A DNA stretch of 9,976 nt from Actinomycetota bacterium (GTDB lineage Bacteria; Actinomycetota; Actinomycetes; Nanopelagicales; Nanopelagicaceae): the NCBI GenBank assembly GCA_009699795.1, contig WLNK01000031.1:1-9976 (forward strand), given 5' to 3'. Under the pieces are notes generated by a model, which saw only the letters and a program-made list of their open reading frames with translations, did no database searches and was not told the DNA's origin. Below, piece after piece: positions 5,317-9,976 of this stretch. The first letter of the stretch is position 1. Each line of letters begins with the position of its first letter. Position numbers and translations under genes: made by a program.

Positions 5317-6729
5317 ATGGCTGTTACTGAGGTAGAGCTGACCGATCTTTGGGATCGGGTCATCGAACATGTCTCCTTGGGAGAGCCACAACATCGTGCA
5401 TTTTTAACGATGACCAAACCTCTCGGACTTATCCAAAGCGAAGGCGGCTTTACCAATCTCTTGGTTGCGGCCCCAAACGCTTTTGCTAAGGATGTCCTGG
5501 AGTCAAGGCTGCGTGTTGTTGTAAATGAAGTTCTCTCAAAAGAACTCGGCGACAAAACAAATATCGCAGTGATGATTGATGAAAGCATCGAGTTAGCAGA
5601 TCTTGCAGCGCCGTCGATTCAAGTTGAAGCAACGCCCTCTCGTCCTGGAACCGGTCGCGATGATGCGCCTTCACAAAATCGCAAGAGCGACGAACCATCA
5701 CAATTAAATCCACGATATGTTTTTGAAACTTTTGTTATTGGTGCATCAAATCGTTTTGCGCACGCAGCAGCTGTTGCAGTTGCTGAAGCGCCTGCTAAGG
5801 CATACAACCCGCTCTTTATTTATGGTGAATCCGGGCTTGGAAAGACACATTTGCTTCACGCGATTGGGGCTTATGCAAAAGAGCTATACGGCAATGTCCG
5901 CGTGCGTTATGTCTCCTCTGAAGAATTTACTAACGACTTTATTAACTCAATTCGCGACGACAAGGCTTCTGCTTTCCAACGCCGCTACCGCGACTTAGAT
6001 GTTCTACTTGTTGACGATATTCAATTCTTAGAAAATAAAGAACGAACTCAAGAAGAGTTCTTCCATACATTTAACACGCTCTATAACGCTAATAAACAAA
6101 TAGTTATTTCGTCTGACCGTTCACCGAAGCAGCTCACCACTCTTGAAGATCGTCTTCGCTCTCGGTTTGAGTGGGGATTGATGACCGATATTCAGCCACC
6201 AGAACTCGAAACGCGTATCGCTATTTTGCGTAAGAAAGCGATTCAAGATCGCCTTAACGCACCCGATGATGTTCTTGAATATATTGCTAGCAAAATCTCT
6301 ACAAATATTCGCGAGCTTGAAGGCGCTCTCATCCGCGTTACAGCTTTTGCGAGCCTGAACCGTCAAGCTGTTGATTTAGGACTTGCAGAAATTGTTCTTA
6401 AAGATTTAATTCCTAGCGGCATCAGCGCCGAGATAACTGCGCCAACAATCATGGCTCAGACCGCTGCCTATTTCAGCCTCACTCTCGACGATCTTTGCGG
6501 AACTTCTCGTTCTCGCGCGCTAGTTAACGCCCGCCAGATTGCTATGTACCTCTGCCGCGAACTAACAGAGCTCTCGCTTCCTAAAATTGGCCAAACTTTC
6601 GGCGGCCGCGACCACACAACCGTGATGCACGCAGACCGCAAGATCCGCGAGCTGATGGCCGAGCGCCGCTCTATCTATAACCAAGTCAACGAACTCACTA
6701 CTCGCATAAAATCCCAAACAAGCAATTAG
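5317..6729 (+). CDS. dnaA: Chromosomal replication initiator protein DnaA
   Basis: DnaA binds DnaA boxes at oriC as an ATP-bound oligomer, opens the duplex and recruits the replicative helicase. The 470 residues contain domain I (about 1-80), a short variable linker (about 90-130), and the AAA+ domain beginning NPRYVFETFVIGASNRFAHA at 131. Walker A GESGLGKT is at 170-177, Walker B LLVDDIQF at 230-237, the sensor 1 region VISSDRSP at 263-270 and NIRELEG near the sensor 2 region at 330-336. Domain IV carries the DNA-binding signature GGRDHTTVMHADRKI (429-443). The linker is short for an actinobacterium, where it is often much longer. The ATG follows AGGAAGG by six nucleotides. Two DnaA boxes directly upstream suggest autoregulation. 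Boxes flank the gene on both sides. Confidence 0.99.
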   Translation: MAVTEVELTDLWDRVIEHVSLGEPQHRAFLTMTKPLGLIQSEGGFTNLLVAAPNAFAKDVLESRLRVVVNEVLSKELGDKTNIAVMIDESIELADLAAPSIQVEATPSRPGTGRDDAPSQNRKSDEPSQLNPRYVFETFVIGASNRFAHAAAVAVAEAPAKAYNPLFIYGESGLGKTHLLHAIGAYAKELYGNVRVRYVSSEEFTNDFINSIRDDKASAFQRRYRDLDVLLVDDIQFLENKERTQEEFFHTFNTLYNANKQIVISSDRSPKQLTTLEDRLRSRFEWGLMTDIQPPELETRIAILRKKAIQDRLNAPDDVLEYIASKISTNIRELEGALIRVTAFASLNRQAVDLGLAEIVLKDLIPSGISAEITAPTIMAQTAAYFSLTLDDLCGTSRSRALVNARQIAMYLCRELTELSLPKIGQTFGGRDHTTVMHADRKIRELMAERRSIYNQVNELTTRIKSQTSN

Positions 6730-6776
6730 CTATAAATAGTCTGGCTTGTCCGTTTTAAACCGCTTTACCCCCATCT

Positions 6777-6785
6777 TGTGGAGAA
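6777..6785 (-). promoter_or_regulatory. DnaA box (TTCTCCACA, one mismatch)
   Basis: TGTGGAGAA on the plus strand is one mismatch from the consensus complement. It is the first of three minus-oriented sites spaced by 11 and 10 bp, about one helical turn each. Confidence 0.6.
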
Positions 6786-6787
6786 GA

Positions 6788-6796
6788 TGTGGATAA
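6788..6796 (-). promoter_or_regulatory. DnaA box (perfect TTATCCACA)
   Basis: TGTGGATAA on the plus strand is a perfect consensus box at the centre of the left-hand group, probably the anchoring high-affinity site for the weaker boxes at 6777 and 6798. Confidence 0.85.
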
Positions 6797-6797
6797 C

Positions 6798-6806
6798 TGT
6801 GGAAAT
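6798..6806 (-). promoter_or_regulatory. Weak DnaA box (two mismatches)
   Basis: TGTGGAAAT on the plus strand keeps the TGTGGA half of the box but differs at two positions. Its exact 10-bp spacing from the perfect box at 6788 makes cooperative binding plausible. Confidence 0.4.
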
Positions 6807-6888
6807 AGTTCGGTTTTCTGTTGGTATCTACTGCAGCTTTCTAAGGATCGGGGTATCGCTCTTATGAGGCTCTCTACCGCGCCGCGAG

Positions 6889-6897
6889 TTACCCACA
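6889..6897 (+). promoter_or_regulatory. DnaA box (TTACCCACA, one mismatch)
   Basis: TTACCCACA differs from the consensus only at the fourth base. The identical 9-mer recurs 21 bp downstream at 6910, two helical turns away. Confidence 0.65.
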
Positions 6898-6909
6898 CCT
6901 TTCAGGCGC

Positions 6910-6918
6910 TTACCCACA
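6910..6918 (+). promoter_or_regulatory. DnaA box (TTACCCACA, one mismatch)
   Basis: This is the second copy of TTACCCACA. It is the start of an 18-bp imperfect direct repeat shared with the perfect box at 6963. Confidence 0.65.
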
Positions 6919-6962
6919 GGTTTTTGGGCTATTACACCCCCTCTGACCTGCGCTTTTACTCT

Positions 6963-6971
6963 TTATCCACA
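6963..6971 (+). promoter_or_regulatory. DnaA box (perfect TTATCCACA) next to the trio run
   Basis: This perfect consensus box is in the plus orientation, and is the last before the probable unwinding element. It is the natural anchor from which a DnaA filament would extend towards the TACTACTAC run. Confidence 0.9.
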
Positions 6972-6985
6972 GGTTCTAGGCCTGG

Positions 6986-7008
6986 TTACTACTACTACCT
7001 TTATATAC
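6986..7008 (+). promoter_or_regulatory. DnaA-trio-like element and AT-rich unwinding segment
   Basis: TTA-CTA-CTA-CTA (6986-6997) gives, on the opposite strand read 3' to 5', AAT-GAT-GAT-GAT, which matches the 3'-(G/A)AT-5' DnaA-trio known from Bacillus subtilis oriC, where DnaA stretches along single-stranded DNA. It sits 14 bp after a perfect DnaA box and is followed by TTTATATAC. The order box, G+C-rich spacer, trios, AT-rich DNA is the known basal unwinding arrangement. Confidence 0.7.
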
Positions 7009-7107
7009 AAGAAACCCTTCCCCAAACGAACCACACACCTTTTAGCCACTTAAGCCCCGGGTTGATTTTAAATAGTAAATGCGTGGATGCTTTCCCAAGG
7101 AAAGATT

Positions 7108-7115
7108 TATATAAA
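7108..7115 (+). promoter_or_regulatory. Weak -10-like element upstream of dnaN
   Basis: TATATAAA lies about 30 nt before the dnaN GTG and could serve as a -10 element, but no acceptable -35 lies at the right distance. It may equally be part of the AT-rich origin DNA. Confidence 0.25.
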
Positions 7116-7144
7116 AGCGAAAAGATGAGAATGAGGGCTGCGGC

Positions 7145-8275
7145 GTGAAATTTACTGTTGATCAATTAGCTTTAACAGAAGGCGTTAACTGGGTATCCAG
7201 AAGCCTTTCCTCACGCCCAATAAAAACCGAACTCTTAGGAATTGTTATCGATGCAACCGGAAGTGAAGTAATTCTCTCAGGCTCTGATTTAGAAACTTCT
7301 AGCAAAGCTAATTTTTCTGCAGATATAACAACAAAAGGAAAAGTGTTAGTCCCAGGAAAGTTACTAGCTGAAATTTCTCGCTCGCTACCAAATAAACCAA
7401 TCACCATCGCACTAGATGGATCTAGAGTTCTCGTAACATCTGGATCTGCAAAATTTACTCTTCCAACTCTTTCAATCGATGAATACCCAAACCTTCCAGA
7501 ACTACCAGAGACCACGGGTGTAGTTGCTAGTGATATTTTTGCAACAGCGGTTTCACAAGTTGCAATTGCAGCAGGCCGAGATGATTCACTACCAACGCTC
7601 ACAGGAGTGCATGTAGAAATAAATGAAGATGTTGTAACTCTTGCGGCGACAGATAGATACCGCTTAGCGGTAAGAGAATTTAATTGGGGCCCAACAGCGC
7701 CGGGAGTTTCTACAACAGCGCTCATGCGCGCTCGCACTCTTGCAGATGCTGCAAAGTCTTTAGTAGGGTCAAAAGAAGTTTCGCTTTCATTCGCACCAAG
7801 CACAAGCAACGATCGACTTGCGGGTTTTGCGGGCGACGGAAAATCAATGACATCAAGAATGTTGGATGGAACTTTCCCTCCGTATCGCCACCTACTTCCA
7901 CAAGAAGTAACAACAACTGCTGTTGTTGAAGTTGCTTCATTTTTAGAATCAGTACGACGCGTCGCACTCGTTACAGATAAAACTGTCCCTCTGCGCCTTG
8001 AGTTCACTAACGGCTCGGTTTCACTAGAAGCTGGTGCTGGCGAAGAGGCACAAGCAACAGAAGCCATCGAAATTAAATTAGACGGAGATGCAATCTCAAT
8101 TGCATTCAACCCCGTCTTCTTAGCCGAAGGGCTGCAAGCGGTAGGAACACCATTCGTTCAGATTTCATTTACTGGGTCAAATAAACCTGCAATCCTTATG
8201 GGCAAAACAGACCGCGATGGAAAAGCAATAGATAACTATCGCTACCTCTTAATGCCAATGCGTTACGCCTCCTAA
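7145..8275 (+). CDS. dnaN: DNA polymerase III beta subunit (sliding clamp) DnaN
   Basis: DnaN forms the ring-shaped dimer that holds the replicative polymerase and many other proteins on DNA. The 376-residue length is typical and the protein divides into three clamp folds. Visible family features are GRDDSLPTLTGVHVE (144-158), LAATDRYRLAVREF (166-179) at the end of domain 2, SRMLDGTFPPYRHLLP (237-252) and the C-terminus DNYRYLLMPMRYAS (363-376), which is part of the hydrophobic partner-binding pocket. The GTG start at 7145-7147 gives the usual MKFTV N-terminus and is preceded by GAGGG (7133-7137) seven nucleotides away. It follows the origin and is separated from recF by only 12 nt; the gnd gene found between them in some actinobacteria is absent. 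Confidence 0.98.
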   Translation: MKFTVDQLALTEGVNWVSRSLSSRPIKTELLGIVIDATGSEVILSGSDLETSSKANFSADITTKGKVLVPGKLLAEISRSLPNKPITIALDGSRVLVTSGSAKFTLPTLSIDEYPNLPELPETTGVVASDIFATAVSQVAIAAGRDDSLPTLTGVHVEINEDVVTLAATDRYRLAVREFNWGPTAPGVSTTALMRARTLADAAKSLVGSKEVSLSFAPSTSNDRLAGFAGDGKSMTSRMLDGTFPPYRHLLPQEVTTTAVVEVASFLESVRRVALVTDKTVPLRLEFTNGSVSLEAGAGEEAQATEAIEIKLDGDAISIAFNPVFLAEGLQAVGTPFVQISFTGSNKPAILMGKTDRDGKAIDNYRYLLMPMRYAS

Positions 8276-8287
8276 CGAGCGGCACCA

Positions 8288-9382
8288 ATGCGCGTTACCA
8301 AGCTGGCGCTTACCAATTTCCGTTCATATAAAAATCTTGAACTTGAATTCGGACCAGGCCCAATAACCTTCATCGGCAATAACGGCGCCGGAAAGACAAA
8401 TATCGCTGAAGCCCTTATCTACCTGAGCTTTTTAAGCTCGCACAGAGTCAGCCAAAACCAACCACTGCTCTCTCTTGGTGCAGACCAAGCGATTATCCGC
8501 GCAGAAATAGAACGCGATGGACGCAACCTACAAGTTGACCTAGAAATAAATGCCACAAGAGCTAATCGCGCGCGGCTAAATCAAAACCCGACTAAATCGC
8601 AACGCGAAATTCTTGGCGCGCTACAAGTTATTTATTTTTCACCAGAAGATTTAGATCTAGTGCGGGGAGAACCGACCGACCGCAGAGATTTCTTAGACAA
8701 ACTATTAATCACGCGAAGCCCAAGACTTGCTGGAGTTATTTCTGATTATGAAAGAGTTGTGAAGCAAAGAAATACACTTCTTAAAACCCGAGCACCAGAA
8801 AGTGCGCTCGCACCTTGGACAGAGCAACTCATCAAATTTGGGGCCGAGCTTTCTGCAGAACGTGTGACACTTGTCGAATTACTAGAACCATTCGTTGCAG
8901 CAAACTATAAGAATTTAAATGAAGTAAAACCGGCAACCATTAGTTACAAGTCTTCCACCGAAGGACTTTCACAAAGCGTGGAAGAAAATGCAAAGTTACT
9001 CACCGCAAGGCAAGAGGAAGTTGCAAGGCAAGAAGCAGATCGTGGAGTTTCACTTGTAGGCCCACATCGCGATGACTTACATCTGCAACTAGGAGATTTT
9101 CCCGCGAAAGGTTATGCAAGCCACGGCGAATCATGGTCAATGGCGATCTCGTTGCGTATTGGTTCTTACAACCTACTTAAATCCGAAGGCGCAGACCCTG
9201 TACTTATCCTCGATGATATTTTTGCTGAGCTAGACACCGCCCGTCGTGCACAATTAACCTCCGTAACAATGATGGCTGAACAAACTTTTATTACCGCAGC
9301 CGTTGAAAGCGATCTCCCAGCAGAACTACTATCTACCAAGTTTTATGTAACTCCCGGCGAAGTTAAGAAAGGGCAGCAATGA
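8288..9382 (+). CDS. recF: DNA replication and repair protein RecF
   Basis: RecF is an SMC-like ATPase that with RecO and RecR directs RecA to single-stranded gaps. The 364 residues carry an N-terminal FRSYKNLELEF, Walker A GNNGAGKTN (30-38), the family block SPEDLDLVRGEPTDRRDFLD (118-137), the ABC-type signature ASHGESWSMAISLR (277-290) and Walker B VLILDDIFAELD (305-316) with the D-loop immediately after. The SHGESWS form of the signature is usual in actinobacteria. The ATG follows the dnaN stop by 12 nt with only a poor GAGCGG ribosome site, suggesting coupling to dnaN. The TGA overlaps the next gene by four bases (ATGA). Confidence 0.97.
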   Translation: MRVTKLALTNFRSYKNLELEFGPGPITFIGNNGAGKTNIAEALIYLSFLSSHRVSQNQPLLSLGADQAIIRAEIERDGRNLQVDLEINATRANRARLNQNPTKSQREILGALQVIYFSPEDLDLVRGEPTDRRDFLDKLLITRSPRLAGVISDYERVVKQRNTLLKTRAPESALAPWTEQLIKFGAELSAERVTLVELLEPFVAANYKNLNEVKPATISYKSSTEGLSQSVEENAKLLTARQEEVARQEADRGVSLVGPHRDDLHLQLGDFPAKGYASHGESWSMAISLRIGSYNLLKSEGADPVLILDDIFAELDTARRAQLTSVTMMAEQTFITAAVESDLPAELLSTKFYVTPGEVKKGQQ

Positions 9383-9831
9383 CAAAACGCGATTTAGCCC
9401 TTGATTTATTTAGAAGCTACAAGACCGGATTTACTAAAAAGAAAAAAATTGTCGAGCAGCGCACAACAACTGCAACAGATCCGACACTTATTAGCGACGT
9501 ACTGACAAATTTAATTGAAGAGCGAGATTGGCACTTAGGAATTGCTGAAGGAACTCTCTTTACAACGTGGAAAGAAATTGTTGGCGACGACATTGCTTCG
9601 CACACAACTCCGCTTTCACTTCTTGAAGGCGCACTTTTAATTCAATGTTCTTCAACTGCATGGGCGACGCAGCTAACTGCAGTCGGTTTAGATCTCTTGC
9701 ATACAATTCAAAACGCAGCTCCATCTGCCGGCGTGCAATCACTTTCATTTATGGGCCCACACGCTCCATCGTGGAAGCGCGGGGTTCGAACAATTAAGAA
9801 TGAGCGCGGTCCCAGAGACACATACGGCTAA
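9379..9831 (+). CDS. DUF721 protein, probable DciA-type helicase loader/operator
   Basis: This 150-residue protein is the DUF721 member that follows recF in actinobacteria (Rv0004-like in Mycobacterium). Members of this family named DciA interact with the replicative helicase DnaB and help its loading where DnaC/DnaI loaders are absent. The N-terminus is basic (TKKKKIV, about 19-25) and poorly conserved. The conserved domain starts near residue 34 and includes LFTTWKEIVGDDIASHTTP (about 60-78), LLIQCSSTAWATQL (about 86-99), and the diagnostic C-terminus PSWKRGVRTIKNERGPRDTYG, split across about 130-150. The ATG overlaps the recF TGA by four bases and is preceded by AAAGGG. The family is clear; the helicase role is inferred from family knowledge. 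No gene symbol is given because actinobacterial naming varies. Confidence 0.93.
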   Translation: MTKRDLALDLFRSYKTGFTKKKKIVEQRTTTATDPTLISDVLTNLIEERDWHLGIAEGTLFTTWKEIVGDDIASHTTPLSLLEGALLIQCSSTAWATQLTAVGLDLLHTIQNAAPSAGVQSLSFMGPHAPSWKRGVRTIKNERGPRDTYG

Positions 9832-9976
9832 AAGCCAGAAATCACGCTCAAATATGAGCGGGGCCAATAGGAACCCTCAACCTTGCGGCGAAAAGCCCGC
9901 ATTTCCCACACCTAAGCCTTTTTATGGCTAGCCCTCATTTTCTTTCGCGCTAGGATAAAGACGCCCAAAAGGCTTA
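9832..9976 (+). promoter_or_regulatory. Non-coding end of window, probable gyrB upstream region
   Basis: No gene is visible in these 145 bases. TAGGAT at 9951-9956 is a typical actinobacterial -10 hexamer, without a clear -35 partner. In this gene order gyrB would normally follow, and the stretch would be its promoter and leader. The gyrB start is not in the window, so its presence is an inference. Confidence 0.45.
9845..9860. repeat. Small inverted repeat after the DUF721 gene
   Basis: CGCTCA-AATA-TGAGCG is a 6-bp perfect stem with a 4-nt loop, 14 bases after the stop codon. It is followed by GGGG rather than a T run, so it is at best a weak or factor-assisted terminator or an mRNA 3' structure. 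Confidence 0.4.

Larger units (their letters stand above)
6910..6980 (+). repeat. Imperfect 18-bp direct repeat around two DnaA boxes
   Basis: 6910-6927 and 6963-6980 share the pattern TTAyCCACAGGTTyTwGG, with 15 of 18 bases identical and starts 53 bp apart, close to five helical turns. The similarity extends nine bases past the DnaA box itself, so the flanks may also matter for binding or may reflect duplication of an origin unit. Confidence 0.6.
6730..7144. other. oriC: Putative oriC, dnaA-dnaN intergenic region
   Basis: This 415-bp non-coding gap holds six DnaA boxes or close variants in two opposed groups: three minus-oriented at 6777, 6788 and 6798, and three plus-oriented at 6889, 6910 and 6963. 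The last, a perfect TTATCCACA, is followed by a 14-bp G+C-richer stretch, a TTACTACTACTA trio run and the AT-rich TTTATATAC. Further AT-rich DNA lies at 7062-7080 and 7103-7120. The position between dnaA and dnaN is where oriC is found in Mycobacterium and Streptomyces. The final part is also the dnaN leader, with GAGGG at 7133-7137. Origin activity is inferred from structure, not shown. Confidence 0.88.

Noticed and set aside
7080..7090. GTGGAT-containing site near the dnaN leader as a seventh DnaA box
   Set aside because: It has about three mismatches from the 9-mer consensus and no helpful spacing to the other boxes.
6789..7148. Open frame of 119 codons through the dnaA-dnaN gap
   Set aside because: It crosses all the DnaA boxes but one or two, its YYYY stretch is simply the TACTACTAC trio run, it resembles no family, and it runs into the dnaN start. 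It is origin DNA that happens to lack stops.
7911..7928. CAACAAC-TGCT-GTTGTTG inverted repeat in dnaN
   Set aside because: It encodes Thr-Thr-Ala-Val-Val in conserved frame; the symmetry follows from low-complexity Thr and Val codons and lies mid-gene.
8023..8036. GTTTCACTAGAAGC, parS-like stretch in dnaN
   Set aside because: The central CACGTG core needed for parS is broken and three of the inner 14 bases differ.
7162..8109. Long open frame of 315 codons antisense to dnaN
   Set aside because: It lies wholly within dnaN on the opposite strand; the translation is Ser/Thr/Val-rich with no recognisable domain, as expected for a codon shadow.
9826..9899. Hairpins near the end of the DUF721 gene (GGCT-AAA-AGCC and GCGGC-GAAAA-GCCCGC) as a terminator
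   Set aside because: The stems are only 4-5 bp, one has a bulge, and neither is followed by a T run, so a terminator cannot be supported.
1..9976. A previously undescribed accessory system in this window
   Set aside because: Every gene belongs to a well-known core family in its expected actinobacterial order; no foreign-looking block, mobile element, toxin-antitoxin pair or defence gene is visible.

Overview
This window is the chromosomal replication-origin neighbourhood of a bacterium. The gene order is parB-parA-rsmG-jag-yidC-yidD-rnpA-rpmH on the minus strand, diverging from dnaA-dnaN-recF-DUF721 on the plus strand, which is the classic actinobacterial layout. The actinobacterial assignment also rests on protein details: an RsmG beginning with VSRET, a RecF with an SHGESWS signature, a DUF721 protein ending RGPRDTYG, and an RnpA with an RH..ARK.RH basic motif. 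By eye the base composition is modest in G+C for this phylum, and spacers are very short with several 1-4 nt gene overlaps. That fits a streamlined, low-GC freshwater lineage such as Nanopelagicales (acI, Planktophila-like), but this lineage call is an inference and was not tested by any search.

Region by region: 1-339 is the C-terminal end of a PLP-dependent class I/II aminotransferase on the plus strand. Its stop codon directly abuts the stop codon of parB, which converges on it. From 340 to 5013 lies one dense minus-strand cluster, read from high to low coordinates: rpmH, rnpA, yidD, yidC, jag/khpB, rsmG, parA, parB. It begins at a candidate promoter near 5114-5143 and may have a second internal promoter before jag at about 3254-3281. 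Two parS-type palindromes lie at the 5' ends of rsmG and parA. From 5014 to 5316 is the divergent rpmH/dnaA intergenic region, with four DnaA boxes. dnaA follows at 5317-6729. The 415-bp dnaA-dnaN gap (6730-7144) carries six DnaA boxes or box-like sites, a DnaA-trio-like TACTACTAC run and AT-rich segments, and is the best candidate for the functional oriC. dnaN, recF and the DUF721/DciA-like gene follow with tight spacing. The last 145 bases are non-coding and carry a -10-like TAGGAT. In this gene order they should lead into gyrB, which lies outside the window.

Functionally the window joins replication initiation (DnaA, oriC), the replisome (DnaN sliding clamp, probable DciA helicase loader), gap repair (RecF), origin segregation (ParA, ParB, parS) and a conserved block for ribosome, RNA and membrane-protein biogenesis (L34, RNase P protein, YidD, YidC, KhpB/Jag, RsmG). 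I found no mobile element, CRISPR array, tRNA or rRNA, and nothing that looks like a previously undescribed system. The most interesting signals are the fine structure of the origin and the parS sites embedded in coding sequence.
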